From Hypoxylon rubiginosum (taxonomy: Eukaryota > Ascomycota > Sordariomycetes > Xylariales > Hypoxylaceae), in the NCBI GenBank assembly GCA_902806565.1, contig CADCXA010000057.1, positions 186,001 to 250,000 of the forward strand: a DNA stretch of 64,000 nt, read 5' to 3'. The notes under the pieces are model-generated. The model saw only the letters and a program-made list of their open reading frames with translations, ran no database searches and was not told the origin of the DNA. How positions within the stretch are numbered: position 1 is the stretch's first letter; the number at the start of each line of letters is the position of its first letter. Shown one piece after another: positions 11,776 to 23,279 of the stretch. The position numbers and the translations under genes are program-made.

Positions 11776-12418
11776 ACACTTATACACACGTGATGGTATA
11801 TTGGTATATGCTAACATAGTAGCATACCTAATGGACACCTGCGAGCCAAATGCCTCAAGGGAGGAGAGACATCGTTGTTAAGCGGCGATCATACAATTTA
11901 TCTTATCTCGTCTCTGTTACATCTTGCGACTTCTCTATCATTCTTGTCTTGCCTATAGATGTTGTCTCTCTGGTATAGAGACCTGAATGCATAGAAGTAT
12001 TGACATCCAAAAACCCCATCCCCTATGCCATCGTGGACCCACATACCGAAGGCTTAGCATGTAATAAGTCGGATTCTTGAAAAATCGGCTTTAAGGGAAA
12101 TCCGAAACTTTTAACGTCTGTATACCCCTATAGATCTATAATGTGAAAGAGACCCCTGTATTATATTCCAAATCACCTACATCGCTGACTTTTATAAAAC
12201 TCGCGTGGCTCTTCCGGAATACCTGGGGAGGCTTAGGGGGAGGCTGAGCCACGGCATGCGAGAGGGCTGACTGTGTCAAAACTCAAATACTTGAAAGATG
12301 GATGATAATTTGACAGTATACGACAAGGACGGAACATCACAAGAGCGAAGCAAAATATCACGCGGCCTCATGATGGACGAACTTGGTAGATGAGGTTAGG
12401 GACGTGTAAACTCGACAG

Positions 12419-12429
12419 ATATATAAAGG
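12419..12429 (+). promoter_or_regulatory. TATA-like box before the alpha/beta hydrolase
   Basis: The sequence atatataaagg lies about 90 bp before the ATG at 12520, a normal distance for a fungal core promoter with a short leader. Assigned by position and sequence only. Confidence 0.4.
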
Positions 12430-12519
12430 ATAGACGCCCTCCAAAAGAGAAAACAAAAAAGGCAACAAACAAATTACCTCGTGAAATCTACCTGTCCTCT
12501 CATAAACGACAAGTAAACA

Positions 12520-13854
12520 ATGCTCTCTACTCGACTAGCTCAGATTGGCCTGTTGCTTGCGGCCAAGGCCATGACCGTAGCGGCCAGCAAGCAATGTATC
12601 GACTTCGACGTGCTCGTCCCCGTCGTCGCCACCAACAATAACTACACCATGCCTCGGGTCGACAACAATATTGATGCTGTCCAATGGGCTTTGAACTTTA
12701 GCGTGTGGGACGCGCCCACCCCGGCTGAGCGGGACACCGGTTTCCTCCCCATCAAGGACACCTTCAACATCAGCGCCCAGCTTTGCGTCCCATCGGCGAA
12801 AACCGACAAGTCCGACATACTGCAGATTGCGGTGCAGGGAAACGCTTGGGATAAAAGGTACGTAGATCCCGAGAACGGCTTGGAAGGTAGGCGTTCGGTC
12901 ACTTTAGGTACTAAACAAGGCCCTGGGATAGGTATTGGGATGTGGAGGTCGAGCCCGCGGAGCACTCATACGTCGACGCGGCCATCGGCAAGGGATACTC
13001 CATCCTCATGTTCGACAGGATTGGCACCGGGAAGTCCGATATCCCCGACGCCTACTATGTCGTCCAGGCGGCTACAGAAGTCGAGATCCTCGCCCAACTC
13101 ACTGCTATGGCCCGCAACGGAACATTGCTTAGCTCGGCCAGGATCGTCCCCACTACTGATAACATCACCGTCCCGGAGCTGAACCCGACGCATATCGTTC
13201 ACGTCGGCCACTCGTTCGGCTCGCTGCTCATCGCCGGCCTGCTAACCCAGCACGGGGACATGTCCGATGCCGCCCTCTTGACGGGCTTCCTCCCTAGCAA
13301 CACCCATCTTGGCCAAGTTCCGGTTGCCGCCTTCGAGCACGACTTTGCCCCAGACCATGATCCCGCTCGCTTTGGACAGTTTTCTTCAGGGTACATCGTT
13401 CTCACGTCGGAGAATACACTACAGAAGGTCTATTTCACCCAGGACACGCTCGAGCCCGAGCTGCTGACCTACACGGAAAAGATCAAGCAACCCGAAGCCG
13501 TAGCGCTTTACGCATCGAGCGGACAGGCTTTTTCGCCGCCAGGGCCCGTGTTCAGGGGCCCCGTCCAGGTATGTCTACCCGGTTGATGCCCCGCCCGTAG
13601 TACCGCTGATGTGTTCAAAGCTAACATAATATCTTTTCACCAAGTTGATTGCCGGGGAGTTTGACTACGTCAACTGCAATGGCGACTGTAAAGGCACGTA
13701 CACAGAGGAGGGTGTCAAGAACAGTACATTCCCAGAAGCGTCCAACGTGACGGTGTATCTGCAGCCCAACACAGGGCATGCATTGGCTGTGGCCAAGAAT
13801 GCGTCGGCCGGATTCGAGGTCATGTTTTCCTACCTGGAAGCGCATGGCTTCTAA
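12520..13854 (+). CDS. secreted alpha/beta hydrolase
   Basis: Exons 12520-12857, 12932-13568 and 13645-13854 give 394 residues. Intron 1 (74 bp, GTACGT..TAG) contains a tactaaac branch site; intron 2 is 76 bp (GTATGT..AAG) with gctaac. The N-terminus is a signal peptide, followed by NISAQLCVP and, after the first intron, YSILMFDRIGTGKSD, typical of the oxyanion/loop strand of alpha/beta hydrolases. The nucleophile elbow is GHSFGS (Ser207); the acid is probably Asp332 in GEFDYVNC and the base His370 in NTGHAL, so the triad is complete. Several N-glycosylation sequons are visible. It resembles fungal extracellular hydrolases whose substrate (ester, peptide or lactone) is unknown; I cannot narrow it down. 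Confidence 0.88.
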
Positions 13855-14815
13855 GGATACATAAACGCATGATTATACTTGGAGGTTTACCTTTGAGTTT
13901 TTATGTTATATTTCTAGATGGCTAAACGGCTGCCCTTTTCCTGTGTGAAAGGGGTAGCCGACTAGCCGTCCCTATCCGTCATTTCTCGGAAGTTATTGAA
14001 TCGAGTAGATTAACATTTGGTATGGAATAATATAGAAGATGCCATTCTTGGATCTCAAAATTTCTAGCCCTTGAGGCTTGGATACTAAATACCGTTTGCA
14101 TGCAACATGTAACCTCTGAGAGCTTGTTGACTGAGTTAGAAGGTAATGGCACTGGCTGTAATAGGGGGTGACATTCCACTCCTATACCTGTATGAGCGCA
14201 ACAAGTTATTCGAGTCCCCCTTTCCCACACGTTTGCGACAAGTACAATCAGCTTAACTGTACGTATATAAAAGGTTGTAAGCGTCTTTTTCTTGGTTAAA
14301 TATCATTAATGATTTCCCGCTTTACATTACGCCTACATCTTCATCGTGAGAGTCGGCTCCCCTAATCAAGTGTACAGCGTCGTCATCATCATAGCATATA
14401 TCATTCCCAGCTTAAAAGTATATTATTATGACAATTTCCATCAAACTATCGCGAAATAGCGAGAGAGTAGCAACTGTGGTGGTAGAGTGCTTCATCATGC
14501 ATACCGACTTACATACGTTCACGAACTAGGAATCCATTATGTCTACCTCTCTATTGCTACACTATGTGGTGCGTTGAATGCAGTTTAGATAATGCAAAAT
14601 CCCAATGGGTACGAAAAGCGATGATCTAGCCATAGCGAACCCATAAAGATTATCTTCTCGACTACGATCAACCTGGACCGGGTCGAATCGGTCGCGACCC
14701 GTCCATCATTCATTCATACTAGGTAGCTACTGTTCAAGTTTACCAACGGAAATGACAATCTATCAAGAATCGCTTTAAATTTCCGATCCAATTACAACAC
14801 TTCTCGTTGATTCTC
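13855..14815. other. convergent intergenic spacer, no gene seen
   Basis: About 960 bp between two stop codons. It is moderately AT-rich, with no credible open frame or repeat array. It should hold both 3' ends. Confidence 0.45.
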
Positions 14816-15910
14816 TTAGTACTGAGGCCGTGCTACCGCGTTAGGGTCTAGCCGATAGTCCTGATCCGTTATAGGAGGCGCCCTCGCCGGGCCGCTTAGG
14901 TCCGTCGGCCCGAGCATTCTTCTCTGGCCGTCCACAACCACTTCCCACCCTAGCTTGGGCTCGAGGGCCTCGATCGCGATGCGAGCATCCCACCCGTGCG
15001 AGGCCATCACTGTCCACGCGACGATACCCGTCATCTCCACGCGGTATAAGTACGGGAAGACCCATCGCGACAGGCTCGGCCAACCGTGATTCCGGTCCAC
15101 CTTTTCATTCGTGATGGTAGTAGAGATGAGATTGTTCAGCAGCTCCTTGATGGTGGCATAACAGCGCTCGCCCGACGACGTTTCGTTTAAACCCATAGGA
15201 CTGCAATTTCCGTAAGATCCCGCGGCTCCAGAGATGTGAAATTTTCCCCTTTTGAAGAACTGGCTTAAGCGTACGTTGATTCTGTCGAGGCGCTGTGTTA
15301 TCGGCGAGTGCTTTCCGTCCTGGTCCGGCTCGGGATTGCGCCGCGGGTCGTATATGACCCATGTTCCGATGCGATCGTACCTGTTGGGCGTTTCGGGCGC
15401 GGCGTAGGCGTGCCAGGCTATCACAACGAAGTCCTTTCCCCATTGGTCCTCTACCCAGATCGGCCAGAATACCCATTGCTTCCCCTTGAGATCCGCGTAA
15501 AGATTGTATTCGCCTTGCTTGTTGTGGGCTGTCGGGTCGTTGTTCATCCTGTCGTACATCTCCGCGAGCTGTTGATCATCAGAGCTCCAGAGCTCGGGTC
15601 CACTAGGAGAGGGGACGGCGGCGATGTCCCTGACTTGCGGAGGCAAATAATTCCACAGCTCGTTCGTCACTACGTCTATAGTGGTCGTCGTGATGGGCGC
15701 GTCCCTGGAAAGCTGCAGGCTGCTGAGTGCGGACATGGATCGAAATGCCACATCGACGTGACTCGGGCGTGGGACGTCCCTTTTCGTTTTCCTACTCTCT
15801 CGCACCCGGTCGAATGTCCCATCGCCGAGTGTCCACCCATCGCCCACGCGTACTCTGTAGTCGTACGGGTCTGCGACTGGCGGGCCTTGTTCCCCGGTAT
15901 TTTCTGCCAT
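14816..15910 (-). CDS. hypothetical protein, single exon (possible Ulp1-like fold)
   Basis: A single-exon gene of 364 residues from ATG at 15910-15908 (MAENTGEQGPP); the frame extends further upstream but has no earlier ATG. There is no signal peptide or membrane segment, so it is probably intracellular. The middle reads QWVFWPIWVEDQWGKDFVVIAWHA, then GTWVIYDPRR and later SYGNCSPMGLNE. The order W..PI..WG.DFVV..WHA followed by IYDP and a downstream Cys is faintly like Ulp1/C48 cysteine proteases (His, Asp, Gln, Cys), but I cannot assign the residues securely. No family is recognised with confidence. The long clean frame and codon use support a real gene. Confidence 0.7.
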   Translation of the reverse strand: MAENTGEQGPPVADPYDYRVRVGDGWTLGDGTFDRVRESRKTKRDVPRPSHVDVAFRSMSALSSLQLSRDAPITTTTIDVVTNELWNYLPPQVRDIAAVPSPSGPELWSSDDQQLAEMYDRMNNDPTAHNKQGEYNLYADLKGKQWVFWPIWVEDQWGKDFVVIAWHAYAAPETPNRYDRIGTWVIYDPRRNPEPDQDGKHSPITQRLDRINVRLSQFFKRGKFHISGAAGSYGNCSPMGLNETSSGERCYATIKELLNNLISTTITNEKVDRNHGWPSLSRWVFPYLYRVEMTGIVAWTVMASHGWDARIAIEALEPKLGWEVVVDGQRRMLGPTDLSGPARAPPITDQDYRLDPNAVARPQY

Positions 15911-17084
15911 CTTGTCAAGCAGGTAGAAGCAGTAGAAATTGGAAAATGGCGACAATAAACGAACTTTGGATCTGTACTAAGGGAGCAAGCTATTCTTGGT
16001 AGAAGTGATCCTATATCCGAGAGAGATATTTATGTTTCAGAATAGATAAGGCATGGCAATTATCTAAGAAGAAGAGAGACCGTGGAACGCGTCCACTTTT
16101 TGACTACGCAGCGATATAGCTAACGTCAGGCCGGGTGCGCATTCCTAAGGTAGCGGATACGGGTGTCGTCTCAAACCGAATTCGGATAAGCCAACCCCTT
16201 TGTTCTCATTAAAGCTTGAGAAGGCCACCGAAACGGTTCACGACCAAGCTTCTTTGTTCTGATCGACGGTTCCGGATAAGAACAGGTGCTGCCTACATTT
16301 GCGACGACGGCATTGCCTACTGCTTTCATCCCGGAAACTAGGTACCATGGAAACCTATGCGGCACATTGTTATATACAAGACACGTAAAATATATTTATA
16401 TTAATAAAATTGAGTTACAATATTGAGTCACAACGCCTGGTCAAAGCAGTCGTGCTAGCAACGATTCAGGGGAGGAATGCATCGAAGATGAACTCCATAA
16501 AGCCAAACTCGCATGAAACAGGTCGGATAACAAGGCTACTAAGGCAAACCAATCCTGCAAGTTTATACCTCTCCAAGCACGTCTAGTACCAACAAAGCGA
16601 AATATAGTAGCAAGGGTGCATATGGTAGTTGCTAAAATGCATACCACGAAGGTTGCCCCTTAGAGGCAGCTAATGAAGACTTCAAAGCCATAATAGGGAC
16701 AGTTCGGAAAGAGTCAAGAGATCTCTAACTAGGCCATTAAAGCCTGCCCTGGTTTAAATCAGTAGGCAGACGAAACCATTTTTAAGAGCAGGACATACCT
16801 AATTAACAATGGATGGTTGAACAAGGGCGAGACAAGGCATAGAAACTTGGAGAATATAGCACGTAGACTGGTAGGCTGGTAGGATGGATCCAACACCACT
16901 ATAATTTACTGGGTATCATCCTGTGTCATCCTGTCACCCTGTATTGCACAGATAATTGGCTGTTCCGTCTGCCACTGCATAATGTACCCATCGACATACA
17001 TAATGCACATAATCTATATACCGATATCCCCTGTATCACCGCATTTCCTTCCTCCCTTCCTCCATACTCCCTTGCACAGTCCCC
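15911..17084. other. intergenic region with one gene relic
   Basis: About 1.2 kb between the hypothetical gene and the P450 pseudogene. Apart from the membrane-protein fragment at 16441-16647 I see no gene. The promoter of the hypothetical gene must lie at its left end. Confidence 0.4.
16441..16647 (-). pseudogene. fragment of a fungal rhodopsin/PTH11-like membrane protein
   Basis: A 68-codon reverse-strand stretch reads CILATTICTLATIFRFVGTRR, then RGINLQDWFALVALLSDL. Hydrophobic helix, R-rich loop, (D/Q)DW.ALVAL and a second helix are the usual arrangement at the second and third helices of fungal integral membrane proteins of the rhodopsin/PTH11-like group. Stops close the frame on both sides and no neighbouring exon continues it, so it looks like a relic. 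The assignment rests on a short match and is weak. Confidence 0.35.
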
Positions 17085-18194
17085 ATGCTCAGTAATAACA
17101 AGTTCGTGATCCGCGTTCAAAATGCCATGCGGGACAGCAGCCTCGTTCGCTGTTATCTTGGCCCCAAGATCGTGTATCGCGTAACAGGGCAGCAGGGTCT
17201 TCGGGCTGTGTTCGGTCGCGACCTCGTACACTCTGTGACGAACTAGAAATAGATGATGGGTTTCGCGTTGCTGACCCTGTACTGGATGAAACCAGACGAG
17301 GTCCGGCGGTGGGAGACCGATAAATCGGGCGTGACCAAGATACCACCGAGCATATGCCATCACGGCAGCGGCAGTGGTTTAACTGCGAGCACATATATGC
17401 TCTTCGACCCCGATCTGGTCAAGTTAACCCCTTCCTTGGGTATCCTCAAATGGATTAATTCGTCCCCTTCCAAGGCCCACGACCGCTACGTCGCCTCGAT
17501 AGAAAAGTGGTTGGATAGTGCTTCAACCAAATTTGATTGGGAAGGACCGGACGCCGAAGCGGACTTGGAGCCTTGCTTCGGAGCACACGCTGTTCGGGAG
17601 ATGGTCAAATGGATGAAAGAGACAGGATGGAGGATCGAGGTGATCGCTGCGACGATGGGGGTTTGCGTAAGACTTGTGACCCATTTGCGACCCATCAGTT
17701 AACTAACTGAGAACAGACTGAACTCCAATAGCATACCAATATCTATACGGGTGTTGATAGAGATCATCAAAAGCCCTTCTCTACTTCAAGCCGCACGAGA
17801 GAAACTGGCGACCGTTACGATTACCGATTCCGAGACCGGAAAGCCAACACTCGACAGCTAGAAGCTAGTCGCACTGCCGCTTCTGCAGTCTGTCTGGACT
17901 GAAACGCTCCGGCTGCGTATTAATTTCAGCATCACCATAGACGGACATACCATTGCCAAGGGATCTATACTGCAGGCTCCTGACGAGGCCACCTGGGGCG
18001 TCCCGGATCAGCCGGCGTTCGAATTCTGGGCGGAACGGCATGTCAAGTACACCAACGAGACAGATGCGTCGGGGAAGACGAACGCTAATCGTCAGTATGC
18101 CATGGCTGGGCGCGCAGCCACCTACTTTCCGTTTGGCGGTGGCGTAAATATATGTCCCGGGAGCTATTCCTCCAGACAGGGACACGAAAATTAG
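17085..18194 (+). pseudogene. cytochrome P450 pseudogene (CYP7/8-like fungal type)
   Basis: Fragments of one P450 lie in order. 17085-17243 reads KFVIRVQNAMRDSSLVRCYLG and GLRAVFGRDLVHSVTN, then meets in-frame TAG codons at 17244 and 17250. 17253-17666 continues with MMGFALLTLYWMKPDEVRRWE. After an intron-like gap the I-helix region reads LNSNSIPISIRVLIEI in a shifted frame. A further TAG stands in LDS*KLV near 17860. The K-helix WTETLRLR (ExxR), the PERF-like FEFWAERHVKY and the heme loop FPFGGGVNICPG follow. The end after ICPG is cut short by TAG at 18192, and a few residues appear to be missing between LQAP and DEATWG. Several stops plus a frame change make it non-functional. In life this would be an ER heme-thiolate oxygenase; it sits next to an MFS exporter and a reductase. 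Confidence 0.88.
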
Positions 18195-18982
18195 ACTGAG
18201 AGGCATCTCGTAATTACCTGCCCGCTTCAGCGCCTGGATTTCATACCTGTTTTATATGTAGGTAAATATTTACCATTAAGTACCTAGGTACGTGTCTAAG
18301 GATATTTAAATTAACATTTAATATACGTATTCCTCAATTTTTAGGCCGACCGTGGATATAATTGTCCGCTGTTGGGAGGTTGGGATGCTAGATATGACTG
18401 ACGATACCCACAAGTCTTCTACGGCCATAACGCGGAAATAATCTCGAATGTGACAAAATCCAGTCTATATCTACTATCTAGTTTCCTAGCCCTATCCATA
18501 CTATCCCTCAAGACTCTTCCAATCCATAATTCCAATTTCCCAAGCATATTTTACAGTATTTTCAGTGTGGCCTGCGAACCGGTAGGTGGTACTAATTTGT
18601 TAGTCCGCCCGATACCGCTCCGTTTCTCGTTGCTACTCGAGTGTTTTCACGTCCCGCTTGGTTTTACATCTCGACTACCTAAGGTACCTTTTAAAAAGTC
18701 TCGACTGTTACGGAGTTTTTATTGTAAGTATATCTTCATGATTGGACTCACTCGTAGTCGATACGATTGTTCGTCTACTAGACTGATTGCTGAGGTGTCA
18801 AATATACAAGTCTATAGACCTTAGGCTGTCGCAACATCGCTTTTGATTTGACAAATTACCTATTGGCTTCTATTACGAGTGTCCTGTCAAAACCGTATAG
18901 TAAGATCCCTCGGCGTACTCGATGCGGGAAAAAGGTCCTACGACTTCGCGGGCGACAGCAACATAAACGTCAACCCCGATCA
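18195..18982. promoter_or_regulatory. upstream region of the DHA1 MFS gene
   Basis: About 790 bp with one TACCTAGGTA palindrome at 18281-18290. An open frame around 18450-18824 has no ATG at its head and no family resemblance. No gene is supported here. Confidence 0.45.
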
Positions 18983-21171
18983 ATGAAGCCAATAAATATC
19001 ATAAACGAGCCCTCATACGGTGGGGACGAAGGGCTGACGGGCCACCCGAGTTTGAGTAGTGAAAAGCCCGAAAAGAAAGGCGTTTCATCACAACTTGGCA
19101 TCTCGGCAGGACGCCCCTCGACTCCGAGTGATGATTATTCGATATCGGAAGCCGAGATGCCAGAGACGAACGCCCGAGGAGATGCGGTTAATGAAATTCC
19201 AAAGCTCGACGCAAACGCCCCGATAGCCCATCTGTACTTGACATTCGACACGCCTGTAGACTGCCCGGAGCTCCAAGATCCACGATTGGGGGGCCCGGGC
19301 CTTCCGCCATTCCCGGATCTTTCGCGTTACACAGACCCATTAACCTGGCCGAGGGCACGGAAAGGCATCATGGTGGCGATATCATGCGTCGCTACTGCGT
19401 TCACGGCATATGCCGCCGGCGCTTATTCCGAGGCTGCAGACCTAATCGCCGCGGATTTGAAAACGTCGCGCGAGGGTGCACTGGCAGGCGTGACGACATT
19501 CTGCGTGGGTTTCGCCGTCGCGCCCATGGTCCTCGCCCCATTTTCCGAGATCAACGGTCGCTATCCCATCTTCGCCGTGGCCGGGGTCATCTTTGTCATC
19601 TTCCAAGCAGTATGCGGCGTAGTTACGAATCTCGCCGGTATCCTAGTTGCCCGGTTCCTTAAAGGCGTCGGCGGAAGCGTATTTAGCACCATGGTGGGTG
19701 GAGTCATCGCCGACATGTACGAAAAGGAGGAGAGGAATACGCCCATGGCGCTATTTAGCGGTGCCGTCCTAGTTGGGACAGGTCTAGGTCCCCTCGTCGC
19801 CGCAGTCATGGTCGAGAGGTGGGGGAATGACGGCCAAAGGTGGAAATGGATATTTTGGCACCAGGGTGAGTCTCTATCCTTGGCGCCTCCCGTTTCCCTT
19901 TTGGTAAATCCTAGGAGCCTGCTCCTCGCCTGCTCCTGGCCATAAAGAAGTTGAGGGCGGAGCGAATAGCGGCTGACGTTTAAAACATTATAGTTATCGT
20001 AGACTTTGTCCTGATGGTCGCCGTCGTGGTTTTCTTTAAAGAGAGTCGTGGCTCGGTGCTCCTGTCGAGGAAGGCCAAGGCCCTGAACGCGTGGTACGAT
20101 CAGTTGGAAAATAAGGGCGTGTTCGGAGTTTGGGTATCTGGGACGGACGGTGACTTGGCTTTCGCCATGGATCCCATCCCAAGCTCGAATAATTTAAACC
20201 CACTCGTGGCGGAGAAAGGCACGCTTGCATCTAGGTCGGAAGCGTGTTTGAAGACAAGGGAAGGCGTGCGGTTGCGCAGGATTAGGTGGATCGTAAAGGA
20301 GGACGAGCAGCGGGCCACCCTCGTGACGATGATCACCGTGTCACTATTTAGGCCGTTTATGTTCCTCTTCACCGAACCAATCGTCTTCTTCTTCTCACTG
20401 TGGGTGTCTTTCGCCTGGGCGATCCTCTACCTAACATTCGGGTCCATACCGCTTGTGTTTCAGCGGCAGTACGGGTTCGATATTGAGCAGTCTGGCTACG
20501 TTTTCGTCGCCATGATAGTCGGTTCTATACTCGCGACCATCATCGGTATATATCAAGAATCCATGCTCAAGCATCCAAGGTGGCAACCCGGCCCTGGCAG
20601 TTCTGAGGTCGATACTGAGGATGACAGAGAGGATAACGTCGAGAGGGGCGGGTTCTGGGCTTTCGTGCGCCGGAAGTTCCCGGCCGATTCGCCGGAGTCG
20701 CGCCTTTACCTAACCTGCTTCACGTCGGTGCTACTTCCGGCGGGTCTCTACCTCTTCGGCTTTGCGGCCCAGCCATCTATCCACTGGATGGTCCCCACCT
20801 TTGCGATATTCCTCGCCACGATGGGTATCTTTTATATCTACCTAGCTACATTCAACTACCTCGCAGATATCTACCAGACCTATGCTTCCTCGGCGCTGGC
20901 GGCGCAGTCCTTCTGTCGCAACGTGCTCGGCGGGGCGTTCCCTCTCGTTACAGGCCCGCTCATCCGGAATCTCGGAGAAGACGCGATGGGCGGGTTGCTA
21001 GGAGCCATTGCTACGGCGCTAACTGTCGTGCCGTGGGTGCTCGTTCTGTTTGGAGAGAAGATCCGGGGAAGAAGCGCATTTGCTATCGTGAGCGTCCCCT
21101 GTTCTTGCTAGGATTTTATCAGTCCAAATGCTAATCATATTAAACAGGCGCTGGATCGTAAACAGAGGTAA
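18983..21171 (+). CDS. MFS transporter, DHA1 (drug:H+ antiporter, 12 TM) type
   Basis: Exons 18983-19865, 19994-21087 and 21148-21171 join to 666 residues; the last exon codes only ALDRKQR and stop. The frame runs further upstream, but the first ATG is 18983. A hydrophilic N-terminal tail of about 128 residues is followed by TM1 (GIMVAISCVATAFTAYAAG) and by the DHA1 blocks FSEINGRYPIF, RFLKGVGGSVFSTMVGG, GPLVAAVMVERW, WKWIFWHQVIVDFVL and KESRGSVLLSRKAKALN. The C-terminal half carries FRPFMFLFTEPIVFFFSLW and YLADIYQTYASSALAAQSFCRN. Members of this group export fungicides, mycotoxins and other small molecules at the plasma membrane. Introns are 128 and 60 bp. It lies between a P450 pseudogene and an aldo-keto reductase, so it may once have served a small metabolic cluster. 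Confidence 0.92.
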
Positions 21172-21960
21172 ATACCTCGTGCGTAGAGGCTCTCAAGTGG
21201 GGGAGCAAATGATGTTGCGCATTGTGGATCTAAAAGACCATTGACGCTGGAAACTGTAGCCATGTTGGGATTCTTTCCATAGATCGGACCGGATGGGCTA
21301 TGAAAAATGACCACCTACCATTTCCTATATATTATAGAAGGCTAATTTGGAACCAACGAAGACTTATGGCAACGACCTACACTTGGGAAGATGCGTGGGC
21401 AACTGGAGGTAGGCCTGCACGACCTGCACGACAGGGACATTGTTCGTATTGTAGGTACAATCGGGATAGGAAAGGGAGGGGCTCCACTATATCCACACGC
21501 TACTTGCGCAAGTAGCCGCCATGCATGCACGAAAAGCCGGCGTACCCAGATCCACGGAAGCTCGTCAACTCGTGGAGGAGACTCCAGCTGAAGATCGGCA
21601 GTTTAGGGTGAATGGATGCATGGATATGAATTCATAGGGGCTAAGGGCCAGACCAGGCCCCCCACATACGCTAATGCAACCGGCTGACATCAGACCCATC
21701 CGGAGATAGTGGCTGAGTATCGGACTTGCGGTTATGCCCGTGAGTTGAGAGAAAAGGGGGGATAGGAATTAAACCTAAACCCCTTTTTAAACCTCCCAAG
21801 TCTGAGATGATGATTCATATGGGTAGAAATTGTATGTCACGTGGGTGTTAGGAGGATTAGAAGATATTTATATAGGTAGACACTCTTCCTCGACCCCTCA
21901 CTCTCACACATACACCTACACACGCTACAGAAAAGCCGACGGTCTATTTACTAAGCGACA
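21172..21960. promoter_or_regulatory. upstream region of the aldo-keto reductase
   Basis: About 790 bp without a credible gene. A short direct repeat (cctgcacga) occurs near 21415-21431. The CT/CA-rich stretch 21890-21930 just before the ATG is typical of fungal 5' leaders. Confidence 0.45.
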
Positions 21961-23279
21961 ATGGTTAAGACACTCCCCTTCAGAGACATTCATGTCACAG
22001 TACCCGGTTTCGGGGCAATGGGTCTGAGCCACGGCATGGGGTACAATCTCACGCTTGAGGAAGCCGAACCCGTTTTGTTGAAGGCCATTGAGCTAGGATG
22101 CACTTTCTGGGACACCGCGGTGAGCTTAAGCTGTTATTAGGTCCGTCATGGGTGCTATTTCAAGGGGACTAACATATATAAAGGTCGTCTATCAAGCCGG
22201 CGTTAACGAGAAGCTCTTAGGAGACTTCATCAGGAAACACAACGTCCGCGATAAACTCTTTAGTGAGTATTCAAGTGGTTTCCTTCCGAATGACAAGTTG
22301 CCTGACACTGGCCGGTAGTTGCCTCGAAGTGCGGTATCAATGTATTCTCCCCTCCTGCGGCTGTCACCAACTCTCCCTCGCACATCAAAGAATACATCGA
22401 AGGTACTATCGAGAGACTCGGGTTCACTCCCGATCTTTACTACCTTCATCGGATTGATCCCAGTACGTTTGCCAGCCACCCTAGGTACTGATCGCTTGTG
22501 CTAAATAAATCTCCACCCATAGATACCCCTCTTGAAGAGTCTATTCCTGCTCTCGACGAAATCCGGAAGGCCGGCAAGACCAAGTACATTGGCCTCTCTG
22601 AATGCTCTGCTGCCACGCTGCGCAAAGCCAACTCAAGTCAGGTTCGCATTTTGTCTCGTAGGTTCTCTGCTAACCCTATAAATAGTTGCAAAGATCGATG
22701 CTGTCCAGGCCGAGTACTCAGCTTTCGAGACCTTGCACGAGATGGATGGCTTGGTAGACACGGCCAAGGAACTTGACATAGCCTTTGTGGCTTTCAGTCC
22801 ACTAGGCCACGGGTGGCTTGTTGATGATTTTCCCTTTAAATCTCCTGACGACTTTGCCCCCGATGATTTCCGCCGCACGGGTGAGTCCTCTCATGTCACT
22901 AGTACAACCTTACGTCCACTTCGCGTCGCTAGTACAAGCTTACATCTCTACCAAATACCTACTAAAACTATTCCTACTTCTAGTTCCGAAATTCCAAGGT
23001 GAGAACTTTTACAAGAATCGCGCCATCGTCGAAGAGATAAAGAGGCTCGCCTCCCGGAAAGGCTGCACCCTGGCTCAGATCGCGCTCGCTTGGGTCGCCG
23101 CGCAGGGGATGATTTCCATCCCAGGCACGACCAAGGCTGAACGGCTAACGGAGAATTGGGGGTCCAGAGATGTTGAACTGACGGAGGAAGAGAAGCAAGA
23201 AATGCGAAAAATCATCGATGCGGCTAAGCCGCTCGGGAACAGGTACGGAGCTGTTCACCAATCGTGGGTTGGACACTAG
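21961..23279 (+). CDS. aldo-keto reductase
   Basis: Six exons (21961-22119, 22184-22262, 22319-22462, 22523-22636, 22686-22880, 22984-23279) with introns of 49-103 bp give 328 residues in frame. Landmarks are [14 protein letters not shown] near the N-terminus, FWDTAVVY with Asp51 and Tyr56, Lys83 in IASKCG and His123 in YYLHRID: the complete AKR catalytic tetrad. Further blocks are [35 protein letters not shown] and [10 protein letters not shown] for NADP(H) binding. The enzyme should reduce an aldehyde or ketone using NADPH in the cytosol; fungal relatives are annotated pyridoxine 4-dehydrogenase-like or voltage-channel beta-like, and the substrate is not clear. The fourth donor is GTCAGG and its intron is only 49 bp, the least certain junction. 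Confidence 0.92.

Larger units (their letters stand above)
10686..12519. other. 1.8-kb intergenic region with small repeats
   Basis: No gene is supported. From 10686 to 10773 it holds the out-of-frame tail of the GNAT gene. It also contains TACCTAGGTA-type palindromes near 10797-10830 and 10945-10975, a CTA microsatellite at 11331-11360 and a 13-bp minisatellite at 11711-11775. The right end is the promoter of the secreted hydrolase. Confidence 0.5.

Noticed and set aside
12244..12258. 15-mer ctgagccacggcatg shared with the start of the aldo-keto reductase (LSHGM)
   Set aside because: The flanking sequence shows no further AKR motif, so it is too short to call a relic gene.
15216..15225. 10-bp half of the cluster palindrome (GATCCCGCGG)
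   Set aside because: It lies inside the coding region of an unrelated hypothetical gene, so it is most likely chance and a reminder that half-sites alone are weak evidence.
18450..18824. 124-codon open frame before the MFS gene
   Set aside because: It starts with GTG, has no ATG near its head, no family resemblance and AT-rich codon use; probably leader or spacer.
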